64,000 bases of DNA from an uncultured Myxococcaceae bacterium (lineage in GTDB: Bacteria > Myxococcota_A > Polyangia > Polyangiales > Ga0077539): assembly GCA_945952225.1 (NCBI GenBank), contig CAMFHP010000024.1, positions 19,824 through 83,823 of the forward strand, read 5' to 3'. The stretch's first letter is position 1. Every line of letters begins with the position of its first letter. Below the pieces are notes generated by a model that was not told the origin of the DNA, searched no databases, and was given only the letters and a program-made list of their open reading frames with translations. A program made the position numbers and the translations under genes. Positions 17,457 through 25,609 of this stretch are shown here, in pieces.

Positions 17457-19856
17457 ATGCGAAGGTACATCACGGCGGCGCTGCTCACGGCGGCGTGTGG
17501 AGGGGGCTCCGGGGTCGACACGGCGACGGCGCACCAGGCGGGCTCGTCGGGCGCGTGTCTCGTGCTCGACGAGGGGACGCGCACGCTCACGGCCGAGGCC
17601 GTCGGCGACGACGTGAGCGTGGTGACCGCGCGGGGTGTGGTGGGCGGCGGGGCGCTGTTCCTCTGGAGCGACCGCTGGGGCTCGTGGGCGGCCACCGCGG
17701 ACGCCGACGGCACCGTCGACACGCGCGAGGCGCGGCGCGTGCCCTTCCGCGTGGAGGGGGGGACGGGCTTCGCGGCGATTCCGTGGGGCCCCGGGTTCCT
17801 CGTGGCGGCGGTGGGCGACGACCGCGTGGTGACGGTCTACACGCTCGATCGCACGGGCGAGGTTCGCAGCACGCAGAGTGTGGGTGCGTGCGAGGTCGCG
17901 GTGTCGACGTGCGCGCTCACGCTGGCCGAGGGCGACGGCGCGCTGCTCGCGTGGTCCGGTCCGCGCGACGAGGTTCGCGGCGGCGGGCGCGGCGCGGTGC
18001 CGAGGATCGCGCGCTTCGGTGTCGACGGCGCGATGCGCGATCCCATGGGGGGCGTGGAGGTCTCCGCCGAGGGCGGCGTGGGCGCGATCGCAGCGGCGCG
18101 CGACGGCGACGGATGGCGCGTCGTGTGGGGGCGCGACGGGGTCGATGCGCCGATGGCGATGCTCCACGTGCCTGCGACGGGCGCGGTGGCGCGCGAGGTC
18201 ACGGCGCTTCCCGCGGGCGGCGTGCTCGCGATGCGACCGGGGATCGCGGGCGCCGAGCTCGCGTGGCAGGCGCGCGATGTCGACGGGGCGACGCGCTTCC
18301 GCTGGTGCGCGCTGCGCGATGGGGGATGCGGCGACGTGCGCGAGGGACCCGGGGGGATGCGCCTCGGCGGGGCCGCGGTGGGCAACACGGAGTACCCGCT
18401 GCGCTGGGCCGCGGATGAACTCGGGGCCGACGCGGGCGCCGTGCGCTGGACGGCCGAGGGTGCGACGCGGGTGCGCTTCGAGGGCGTTCGCGACGTGCGC
18501 GGCGAGGCGCCGACGGTGGGCGAGAACGGACGCGCGTGGTGGCGCGACGAACGGGGCGCGCTCGTGACGACGGCCCCCGGGGGTGCGCGCGTGGCGTTGC
18601 GAGGACCTGCGGCGCAGACGAGCGTGTCGGCGGCGCGGTCGGGCGACGAGCTCCTCGCGGTGTGGAGCCAGGACGACGGCGTCGGCGGACTGCGCGCGTC
18701 GAGCCTCGTGCGCGGCGGACGCGCGGCGCCGACGTGGCGTGTGGTGATGCCCGCGGGCACGAAGGCCTCGACGCCGCGGGTGTCGGGCGGACGCGACGGA
18801 TGGCTCGTGCTCTGGGACCACGGCTACGAGCACGGGCGCGAGGTGCTCGGGTCCTACGTTCCGCGGCGCGGCGAGGCCTCGGTGTGGCCCGAGGACTGCG
18901 GCGGCGCGCTGTTCTGCAACCATCCGCTCGCGGTGGGCTGGGACGTGCGCGTGGCCTCGAACGGTGGCGCGTGGATGGTCGTCGACGCGGTGGCCGGCCG
19001 CACGCTCGCGCGGCTCGTGACCGGCGGCGGTGCGGGGCCTGCGCGTGTGCTGATCGACGAGCGCGTCGAGGGGCTCTCGCTCGCGTCGCGGGGCAACGAG
19101 TGGCTCGCCGTGTGGCAGTACGGCGGCGTGCGGGCCGTGCGGATGCGCGGGAGCGGCGTTCCGATGAGCGCGCCGGTGACGCTCTTCGAGGGCGCCACGG
19201 TGGCCGCGCGCGCGCTCGACGACGGATGGCTCGTGGTCGCCACGCGCGACGAGGGCGAGGGGCCGGGGCTCCGACGTTCGCTGCGCACGATGCGGCTCGA
19301 CGCGGAGGCGCGTCCCATGAGCGCGATGCCCGTGGTGCGCACCACCGCGGAGCCCTTCTACGTGGACGAAGCGGGCGTCGACGCCATGGCCCACGGCGTC
19401 GCGGTCGCGATGCAGCGGGTCGATGCGCGGGGGGTGACGTCGCTCCAGCTCGGGTGGTTCGACCCCCGGGGGGAGGGGCCCATGGAGGCCGTCGTCGATG
19501 TGCCCGTGCGCACGATGGAGGGCGCCGCGCAGGTCGTGGGCGATGGCACCGACGGCGCGTGGATCGTCACCACGGAGTACACGAGCGCTGCGATGCGAGC
19601 GCTCCCACGCGTGACCGTGCGCCACGCGGTGTGGACCTGCGCGCCCACCGTGACCGACGCGGGCGTCGTGACCGATGGAGCCGTGGGCGACGCGGGAAGC
19701 GCGGGCGACGCGGGAGGCGCCGTGCGTGACGATGGCGTGCGCAGCGCGGAGAGCGCGGGCGGATGCCGCGTGGGGCGCGTCGGTGCGGTCGGACACGCGG
19801 GCTGGATGGCGCTTGCGATGGCGGCGGCGCTGCGGCGCAGGCGGCGTCAGCGGTAG
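17457..19856 (+). CDS. Surface lipoprotein, propeller-like, poly-Arg tail
   Basis: 799 residues. Signal peptide YITAALLTAACGGG has a lipobox. Repeated strands ending in W (GDELLAVWSQDD, DGWLVLWDHG, NEWLAVWQYGG) suggest a beta-propeller, as in the large lipoprotein at 2092. The C-terminus has an Asp/Gly/Val linker (TDAGVVTDGAVGDAG), a Cys, a hydrophobic segment HAGWMALAMAAAL and RRRRRQR, like a MYXO-CTERM signal. The 3' end overlaps the convergent gene by 10 bp. Unknown role; probably cell-surface. Confidence 0.75.
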   Translation: MRRYITAALLTAACGGGSGVDTATAHQAGSSGACLVLDEGTRTLTAEAVGDDVSVVTARGVVGGGALFLWSDRWGSWAATADADGTVDTREARRVPFRVEGGTGFAAIPWGPGFLVAAVGDDRVVTVYTLDRTGEVRSTQSVGACEVAVSTCALTLAEGDGALLAWSGPRDEVRGGGRGAVPRIARFGVDGAMRDPMGGVEVSAEGGVGAIAAARDGDGWRVVWGRDGVDAPMAMLHVPATGAVAREVTALPAGGVLAMRPGIAGAELAWQARDVDGATRFRWCALRDGGCGDVREGPGGMRLGGAAVGNTEYPLRWAADELGADAGAVRWTAEGATRVRFEGVRDVRGEAPTVGENGRAWWRDERGALVTTAPGGARVALRGPAAQTSVSAARSGDELLAVWSQDDGVGGLRASSLVRGGRAAPTWRVVMPAGTKASTPRVSGGRDGWLVLWDHGYEHGREVLGSYVPRRGEASVWPEDCGGALFCNHPLAVGWDVRVASNGGAWMVVDAVAGRTLARLVTGGGAGPARVLIDERVEGLSLASRGNEWLAVWQYGGVRAVRMRGSGVPMSAPVTLFEGATVAARALDDGWLVVATRDEGEGPGLRRSLRTMRLDAEARPMSAMPVVRTTAEPFYVDEAGVDAMAHGVAVAMQRVDARGVTSLQLGWFDPRGEGPMEAVVDVPVRTMEGAAQVVGDGTDGAWIVTTEYTSAAMRALPRVTVRHAVWTCAPTVTDAGVVTDGAVGDAGSAGDAGGAVRDDGVRSAESAGGCRVGRVGAVGHAGWMALAMAAALRRRRRQR

Positions 19857-20455
19857 GCGGCGCCCGCGCGTGCGGCGAGGGAGGCCACGATGCGCACGGC
19901 CTCGTCGACGCGGGCGAGGGGCGGGTCGACGGCGGGCCACGAGAGCGTGATCTCGCGGGCGTCGACGGCGAGGCAGAGCCCATCGAGGCTCGCGGACCCC
20001 ACGAAGCGCAGGAGCGCGTGACGGAGCGAGGGTGCGCACCACGCGAGGGCGTGGGCCTCGTCGGCGGCGTAGAGCGCGAGGCGCGCGGCGAAGGCGCGGT
20101 CGTCGAGGTCGCAGCGCGAGAGACCCCCGGGGGGTGCGAGCGCGCGGTCGCAGAGCACGAGGGCGGGTGAGGCGGCGGGCGCGCGGGCGGCGAGGTGCAC
20201 GACGCGCGAAGGTCCGCGGTCGCGGAGTTCGACGGTGACCACGGCGCCGTCGAGGGTGGCCACGACGCGGGGGAGGGGGAGCTCGTTGCGCGCGCCGCGC
20301 TGCGCTTCGAAGCGCCACGCGTGACGGTCGGACCACGCGCGCCAACGGGCGGTGAGGTCTTCGCGCGCGCGCTCCGACGCGGCGAGGCCGGTGAACGCAC
20401 CTGCGACGATCATGGCGCTCACGAGGGTCGCGAAGGCGATGAGCGGAAACTCCAT
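19847..20455 (-). CDS. Membrane-anchored hypothetical protein
   Basis: 202 residues: one N-terminal transmembrane helix (LIAFATLVSAMIVAGAFTGLAA) followed by a soluble domain with short beta-strands and a helical C-terminus. No family recognised. Overlaps the end of the propeller-like gene tail to tail by 10 bp. Confidence 0.6.
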   Translation of the reverse strand: MEFPLIAFATLVSAMIVAGAFTGLAASERAREDLTARWRAWSDRHAWRFEAQRGARNELPLPRVVATLDGAVVTVELRDRGPSRVVHLAARAPAASPALVLCDRALAPPGGLSRCDLDDRAFAARLALYAADEAHALAWCAPSLRHALLRFVGSASLDGLCLAVDAREITLSWPAVDPPLARVDEAVRIVASLAARAGAAYR

Positions 20456-20508
20456 CGGTCAGCGCGTGCGATGCGTCGGCGCGCGTCGCGGTCGCAGCGC
20501 GCGACGGA

Positions 20509-21165
20509 TCAAGCGCGCGGGCGGGACCATGCCGCGAGGGCCGCGGTGGTCGCGAGCGAGAGGGCCGAGAGGGCGAGGGCGAGGTCGCGGGCGCGCCCAT
20601 CGTCGCCCGCCTGGAGCGCGGCGAAGAGTTCGAGGGGCGCGGTGTCGGTGGCACCCGGCGCGTAGCCCGCAAAGACGAGCGTGGCGCCGAACTCGCCGAG
20701 CGCGCGCAGGGCCGTGAGCGAGAGCGCCACCGCGAGCCCCGGACGCGCCATCGGGAGCGTCACCGCGCGGAAGGTCTGCCAGGCGGAGAGTCCGTGCACG
20801 CGGGCCACGTCTTCGAGGGCGCCGTCGATGCGTGCGAAGGCCGCTTCCGAGCCCTTCGCCATGAGCGGGAGCGAGACCACCGCGGCGGCCAGCGCGGCGC
20901 CCGTCGCGTGAAAGACGAGGCGCACCCCGAAGACCTGTTCGAGCAGCGCGCCCACGGGCCCGCGGCGACCGAAGAGCACGAGGAGGTAGAAGCCCGTGAC
21001 CGACGGGGGCATCACCATGGGCAGCACCACGAGCGCGTCGACGGCGGTGCGCAGCGCGCGGCGGGGCGTGCGTGCGAGCCACCATCCGAGCGCGACGCCC
21101 GCGGGCACCACCGCCGCGAGGGCGAGGGCCACGACGTGGAGCGAGCGCAGCAGCGGCGCGATCAC
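20509..21165 (-). CDS. modB: Molybdate ABC transporter permease
   Basis: 218 residues, the usual ModB length, with about five transmembrane helices. PMVMPPSVTGFYLLVLFGRRG is typical of ModB, and EDVARVHGLSAWQTFRAVTLPMARPG is the cytoplasmic EAA loop that docks the ATPase. It forms the membrane channel for molybdate (or tungstate) import. The GTG start overlaps the modA stop by 4 bp. No modC ATPase gene follows; the next genes are unrelated. Confidence 0.9.
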   Translation of the reverse strand: MIAPLLRSLHVVALALAAVVPAGVALGWWLARTPRRALRTAVDALVVLPMVMPPSVTGFYLLVLFGRRGPVGALLEQVFGVRLVFHATGAALAAAVVSLPLMAKGSEAAFARIDGALEDVARVHGLSAWQTFRAVTLPMARPGLAVALSLTALRALGEFGATLVFAGYAPGATDTAPLELFAALQAGDDGRARDLALALSALSLATTAALAAWSRPRA

Positions 21166-21926
21166 GGCGCGCGGAACCCGTGGGCTTCGAGCGTGCGGCG
21201 CGCGTCGGGGCCGCAGAGAAAGTGTCCGAGCGCGCGGGCCGCGGTGTCGTGCGGGCCACCGGGAACGAGCGCGAGCGGGAGCTGCACCGCGGGTGAGACC
21301 GTCGCGGGTGCGGCGCCGACGACGACCACGTCGTGACGGTCGCGCACGTCGGTGGCGTAGACGATTCCTGCGTCGGCCTCGTCGCGGGCCACGAGGTCGA
21401 GCACCTGGCGCACGTTGCCGCCGCGCACGATGCGGGGGCGCAGGGCGTCGAGCGTTCCGAGGGCCGTGAGCGCGCGTTCGGCGTAGACGCCTGCGGGCAC
21501 CGTGGGGGTGAGTCCGAGGGCGAGGCGCGCGAGGCGCGGATGGGTCGCGAGCGTCTCCCAGGTGAGCCCGTCGAGGGCGCGGTCGCGACGTCGGATGAGC
21601 ACGAGCTCGTTGCGCGCGAGGGTGCAGAGGCGCTCGGCGCGGACGCTGCGCGCGAGGCGAGTGACCGGCTCCTCCGCGGCACTCGCGAAGAGGGCGACGG
21701 GGGCGCCGCGCTCGATCTGCGAGGCGAGGTCTCCGCTCGCGCCGAAGACGAACTCGACGTGCGTCTCGGGGTGCGCCGCGTTCCAGGTGCGGGCGAGGTC
21801 TTCGAGGGGCGCGCGGAGGCTGATGGCCGCGGAGACGCGCAGGGTCACCGGGGGCGCGTGCGACGTGTGGCAGGCCGCGAGGGCGGCGGCGACGAAGACG
21901 GGGCGACGGTCGGGGCGCGGGAGCAT
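21162..21926 (-). CDS. modA: Molybdate-binding lipoprotein
   Basis: 254 residues. Signal VFVAAALAAC makes it a lipoprotein (Cys19). The mature part follows the ModA pattern: VSAAISLRAPLEDLARTW, FGASGDLASQIERGAP, VFASAAEE-type segment, TPTVPAGVYAERAL, RGGNVRQVLDLVARDEADAGIVYATD. It binds molybdate or tungstate outside the inner membrane and delivers it to ModB. Co-oriented and overlapping modB. Confidence 0.9.
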   Translation of the reverse strand: MLPRPDRRPVFVAAALAACHTSHAPPVTLRVSAAISLRAPLEDLARTWNAAHPETHVEFVFGASGDLASQIERGAPVALFASAAEEPVTRLARSVRAERLCTLARNELVLIRRRDRALDGLTWETLATHPRLARLALGLTPTVPAGVYAERALTALGTLDALRPRIVRGGNVRQVLDLVARDEADAGIVYATDVRDRHDVVVVGAAPATVSPAVQLPLALVPGGPHDTAARALGHFLCGPDARRTLEAHGFRAP

Positions 21927-21973
21927 CGCCCTGCGCTATCGCACGAAGGCACCGGGTCGCGCGATGCGAACGG

Positions 21974-22582
21974 TCAGCGCGCGGGCGCTGCGGGGGTCGC
22001 GGCGGCGCGCTGCGGGGCGGTGGAGGCCGCGAAGCCGCGCATGAGGCTCAGCATCGGGAGCATCATCGCGAGGAGCTCGGCGTCGCGCTGCGCGGCGAGG
22101 TGGGGCGCGAAGCGTCCGCCTGCGGGGTTGCCGTTCGCGCGGTAGGTGCCGTCGTCGGTGAGCGTGAGGAGGTTGGCGCGGCCGTCGACCTGCATCGCGA
22201 GGCCCTCGGCGGTGAGCCGCAGCGAGAGCGTCTGCTCGGGCGCGCGCCACGGGAGCACCACGGTGCCATCGGCCTCGACGTGGAGGAGCTCGATGCCGTC
22301 GCGGGCCACGAAGCGATTGCCTTCGAAGCGTCCGAGCACGTCGGCGCCGAGGGAGGCCGTTCCGTCGGCGGCGAGGGCCACGGGCTGCGCGGGTCGCCCG
22401 CCCTCGAAGGGCACCGGCGTGATGGCGCCCGCAGACTGCACCGCGAGCCGCGCGGCGGGCGTCACGTTGCCCGCGGTGAGCGCCGCTGCGGTCACGCCCG
22501 AAGGCGCCGTTCCGCCCGACGCGCTCGCGCAGCCGAGCCCGAGGAGGCACATCGCAGGGAGCATCCATCGCACCGATCGCAT
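21974..22582 (-). CDS. Small lipoprotein of unknown function
   Basis: 202 residues. Signal PAMCLLGLGCASA has a lipobox. The mature part is beta-rich, with VALAADGTASLGADVLGRFEGNRFVARDG and repeated short strands, then an Ala/Met-rich C-terminal helix. No recognised family. Ends 47 bp upstream of modA on the same strand. Confidence 0.6.
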   Translation of the reverse strand: MRSVRWMLPAMCLLGLGCASASGGTAPSGVTAAALTAGNVTPAARLAVQSAGAITPVPFEGGRPAQPVALAADGTASLGADVLGRFEGNRFVARDGIELLHVEADGTVVLPWRAPEQTLSLRLTAEGLAMQVDGRANLLTLTDDGTYRANGNPAGGRFAPHLAAQRDAELLAMMLPMLSLMRGFAASTAPQRAAATPAAPAR

Positions 22583-22716
22583 CGTCGTCTCACCGGTGCG
22601 CGCCGGGAGGGAGGGGGGGAGTCGTTCGAGGGGCGGCGCGCGGGCCGCGAGGGTATCCGCAGTCGGTGTGCGAGGGGACGGTCGCGTGCGGGCCCGGTAA
22701 GCCGTCGTAAGCGCGC

Positions 22717-23379
22717 TCAGCGGTCGAGGGCGGTGCGCTGCCACGGCGAGGGCACCACGCGGTCGTGCACGAGGTCGTGAAAGGTCGCCGCGCGCGCCGC
22801 GAGGTCGAGCACGAGCACACACGGATCGTCGTCGGGCACGAGCGTTCCCGCGTTGACGAGGGTGACGTCGCCGAGGGGGCGCACCATGCGTCGGTGCGTG
22901 TGTCCGCCGAGGGCGAAGGCGCATCCCGCGGCCTCGCCGAAGAAGCGCGCGAAGGTGGGATCGCCGGGGTCAAGGTGCAGTGGGTTGTCGTCGGTGACGC
23001 GCACCATGTCCTGCGAGCCGAGCCCGTGGCCGAGGAGCACCTCTCCCGCGGTGGTCTCGATGCGTTGGAGGGGGCGCAGCGCGGTGATCCACGCGAGCGT
23101 GTCGCGGCCGAGCGCGCGTCGGTCCGTGGCGTGTCGCAGCGTGCGGAGCTGATCGGTGAGCAGCCAGCGCTCGTGGTTGCCGCGCACGGCGCACACGTCG
23201 GCGTCGCGGAGCAGTGCCACCACGCGGTCGACGTCGCCCGGTCCATCGACCACGTCGCCGACGGAGAGCACACGGTCGACGCCCTCGGCGCGCAAGAACT
23301 GGAGCGCCGACGTGAGCGCGGCGAGGTTCGCGTGCACGTCACCGAGCACGCCGAGTCGGGAGGGGAGCGCGGTGGTCAT
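22717..23379 (-). CDS. Metallophosphoesterase (YfcE/MJ0936-like)
   Basis: 220 residues, cytoplasmic. All motifs of the calcineurin-like fold are present: GDVHAN near residue 13, GDVVDG near 40, GNHERW near 68, GHG near 117 and GGHTHRR near 158. It coordinates two divalent metals and hydrolyses phosphoesters, probably a phosphodiester. Substrate unknown. Separated from the Rieske gene by 44 bp and co-oriented with it. Confidence 0.85.
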   Translation of the reverse strand: MTTALPSRLGVLGDVHANLAALTSALQFLRAEGVDRVLSVGDVVDGPGDVDRVVALLRDADVCAVRGNHERWLLTDQLRTLRHATDRRALGRDTLAWITALRPLQRIETTAGEVLLGHGLGSQDMVRVTDDNPLHLDPGDPTFARFFGEAAGCAFALGGHTHRRMVRPLGDVTLVNAGTLVPDDDPCVLVLDLAARAATFHDLVHDRVVPSPWQRTALDR

Positions 23380-23423
23380 GGCAGCGCACGGTGTTGCCCC
23401 GTCGCGCGCCGCGCCGCAAGCGA

Positions 23424-24170
23424 TCAGGGAACGGCGGTGCGCGTGCCCATCGCGACGGTGCGCGTCTTGTCGACCCACACGTTGTTGTTGCAGACGAAGA
23501 CCGGGTAGTTGACCAGCGAGGTCGCGGTGGGCCCCGAGAGCACGCGCCCGTCGCTGTTGAAGATCGCGCCGTGGCACGGGCAGCGCGAGGTGGTCGTCGC
23601 CGACGCGGGCGCGGGCACGCCGCACGAGCGATGCGGGCACACCGACGAGTACGCGAAGATCCCGCGCGCGTCGCGACCGACGATGATCGAGATCGACGTG
23701 ACCGCGACCCAGCGGTTGACGGCGAAGCTGCTGAGGGGACCGATGCGCGTCGCGCTCGCGGGCGGCGTGCACGACACGTCGGCGGCGGCATCGCGCGCGG
23801 CGTCGGGGCGCGTGACGTCGGCGGCGGCGTCGAGCGTCGCGTCGGGGCGCGTGACCTCGAGGGCGGCGTCGGGCTGCGTGACGTCGGGCTGCGTGGCGTC
23901 GGGCTGCGTGGCGTCGGGCTGTGCGCGGTCGGCGGTCATCGCGTCGGGCACCGAGGCGTCGGGCTGCGCGGCATCGGTCGCGCTCGCATCGGACGCGTCG
24001 GACGCGGTCGCGTCGGTGCGCGTGGCGTCCTGGGGATCGGCGTCGTTCCCCGCGTCGGCGGGGGTGGTGCCTGTCACCTCGGCGCCGCAGGCGACGAGGG
24101 CCGCAGAGGCGCCCACGAGGAGCACCGCGCGGCGGGTGAGCGAGGGGTCGGGCGTGCCAGTCGTAGCCAT
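23424..24170 (-). CDS. Exported Rieske [2Fe-2S] lipoprotein with Asp-rich linker
   Basis: 248 residues. The N-terminus has a twin-arginine-like TRRAVLLVG followed by a lipobox LVACG, so it is exported and probably lipid-anchored. Residues about 38-130 are an Asp pentapeptide linker (TQPDA, ATRTD). The C-terminal 110 residues are a Rieske domain: C-P-H, 16 residues, C-P-C-H (near residues 177-198) binds a 2Fe-2S cluster by two Cys and two His, with the extra Cys pair (HRSC, CPCH) typical of cytochrome bc-type Rieske proteins. No bc or oxidase partner is next to it, so its redox partner is unknown. Confidence 0.85.
   Translation of the reverse strand: MATTGTPDPSLTRRAVLLVGASAALVACGAEVTGTTPADAGNDADPQDATRTDATASDASDASATDAAQPDASVPDAMTADRAQPDATQPDATQPDVTQPDAALEVTRPDATLDAAADVTRPDAARDAAADVSCTPPASATRIGPLSSFAVNRWVAVTSISIIVGRDARGIFAYSSVCPHRSCGVPAPASATTTSRCPCHGAIFNSDGRVLSGPTATSLVNYPVFVCNNNVWVDKTRTVAMGTRTAVP
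23790..24040 (-). repeat. In-gene 15-bp-period repeat (Asp pentapeptide linker)
   Basis: Part of the Rieske lipoprotein gene, encoding TQPDA/TQPDV-type pentapeptides; three nearly identical copies lie around 23873-23920. Confidence 0.75.
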
Positions 24171-24435
24171 GCGAGCGTGTGCCTCCGGTGAGGGGAAGAA
24201 GAAGCGCGTGCGCTGTTCGTACCGCGTTGCGCGCGGCCCACGACACACGATCTGCGCGCGAAATCCTGCGCGTGCGCTGCGGCCTGCGCGCTCCGTCTCG
24301 CGATGCCGCGCGCTCGCGGTGCGACGCCTCACGGGGCGCGGGGCACCCTGCTGCGAGGCCGTGTCTGCGATGTCCCGACGGATGCGCGCGACACCGTGCG
24401 AGGCCCTGTGCGCTTCGCTACCGTGCGCCCTCGCC
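24171..24435. other. 265-bp divergent intergenic region
   Basis: Separates the Rieske gene (left) and a hypothetical gene (right), so it should hold both promoters. I see a purine-rich GGGAAGAAGAAG patch near 24192 but no convincing -35/-10 pair or operator. Confidence 0.4.
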
Positions 24436-25161
24436 ATGACCGATCTGTTCCCTTCGACGGAGCCATCGTCGCTCGTGTCCGCGGGCTTCTACATCACGCG
24501 CCCGGTGCCCCGTCACGCGTGGCTCGGCGACGCGCTGCTGCCCGCGGAGATCCTCACGCTGAGCGCGTGCCTCGCGCCCCTCGTGCCCGACGTGTGGGCC
24601 CTCGCATGGTCGGTGTGCTCGCACGACGAACGCTGCGCCGAGCTCGCGAAGCTCGGGCTCCCGCCGGAGACGCTGCCCGCGGTGATGGCGCACGCGACGG
24701 AGGCCTTCGACCGCGGCGACCTCGGATGGCCCCACGTGTGGCAGTCGCCCGCGGCGGCGCGCGCGATGGTGCACGCGCTCCCCGACCTTCCGGCGGACTT
24801 CGCGGTGTACGAGCTCGGCGTGCCCGACGGAGCGGTCGACGCGCTCGTCGAGGCGCTCGCGCCCGCGGAGGGGATGGGCGCGGGAGGTCTATTTTCAAGG
24901 CTCTCCGCGAGGGTGGCCGTGGCACACGAGGCCGAGGTGATGGGCTGGGAGGTGCTCGGCGTCGATGCGGGCGGCGGCCTTCACTCGTGGCTCTGCAACG
25001 GGCTCCACACCGACGCGCATCGCACGCGGTCGGTGACGCCCGGCGCGCTGGGATTGCTCGCGCACGAAGACGACGCGCGCGCGGTCGAAGCGAGGATCGC
25101 CGAGGGCGTCGGCGCAGAGCCCGCGCAGTGGTTCCGCGGGTGTGTGCTGCGTGTGCGGTGA
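24436..25161 (+). CDS. Hypothetical cytoplasmic protein
   Basis: 241 residues, no signal peptide or membrane helix. The sequence is typical in codon use (G or C in the third position) and starts MTDLFPSTEPSSLVSAGFYITRP; a Trp-rich middle and GGGLHSWLCNGLHTDAH are notable. No family recognised. Confidence 0.6.
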   Translation: MTDLFPSTEPSSLVSAGFYITRPVPRHAWLGDALLPAEILTLSACLAPLVPDVWALAWSVCSHDERCAELAKLGLPPETLPAVMAHATEAFDRGDLGWPHVWQSPAAARAMVHALPDLPADFAVYELGVPDGAVDALVEALAPAEGMGAGGLFSRLSARVAVAHEAEVMGWEVLGVDAGGGLHSWLCNGLHTDAHRTRSVTPGALGLLAHEDDARAVEARIAEGVGAEPAQWFRGCVLRVR

Positions 25162-25179
25162 GCGGTGCGGCGCGGTGCT

Positions 25180-25194
25180 TGACCTCCGAGGTCA
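25180..25194. promoter_or_regulatory. 15-bp palindrome TGACCTCCGAGGTCA
   Basis: Seven-base perfect arms around one central C, 36 bp upstream of the membrane-protein start. It overlaps TTGACC (25179-25184), a good -35 hexamer, so it could be an operator. No regulator gene is adjacent. Confidence 0.35.
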
Positions 25195-25230
25195 TGGCGT
25201 CGGGCGGCCGTGTCGTCGGAGGCTCGGGCC

Positions 25231-25599
25231 ATGGCGATGATCGTGTCGGGCGCGTTCGCGGTGGCGGGGATGATCCATCTGCTCCCGCTGCGGGGGCTCG
25301 CGGGCGACGACGCGCTCACGGCGCTCTACGGCGTCGAGGTGCGCGACGCGACCACGCGGGTGCTCCTGCGCCATCGGGCGTTGCAGCTCGGGCTCCTCGG
25401 CGCGCTGTTGTTGTGCGCGGCGTGGCGGGTGGAACTCCGCCCGGCGGCGTGGCTCGGCGGCGTCGTGAGCGCGGGAGGATTTCTCGCGATGGTGGGGAGG
25501 CCCGGCGCGATGGGACCGCGTGTGGCGCGGGTGTGGTGGGCCGACGTGGTGGCGCTCGCGGCGCTCGCCGTGGCGGTGTGCGAAGGGGGGGGGCGGTGA
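25231..25599 (+). CDS. Small integral membrane protein
   Basis: 122 residues with about four transmembrane helices (MIVSGAFAVAGMIHLLP, LGLLGALLLCAAW, WLGGVVSAGGFLAMVG, WWADVVALAALAVAV). The ATG at 25231 is preceded by GGAGG at 25218-25222, which decides the start over an upstream GTG at 25210. No family recognised with confidence. Confidence 0.65.
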   Translation: MAMIVSGAFAVAGMIHLLPLRGLAGDDALTALYGVEVRDATTRVLLRHRALQLGLLGALLLCAAWRVELRPAAWLGGVVSAGGFLAMVGRPGAMGPRVARVWWADVVALAALAVAVCEGGGR

Positions 25600-25609
25600 T
25601 CGCGAGGTG

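Noticed and set aside
16893..20672. A 1259-codon minus-strand open frame across three genes
   Set aside because: It runs opposite well-supported plus-strand genes and across intergenic DNA; composition is that of a shadow frame.
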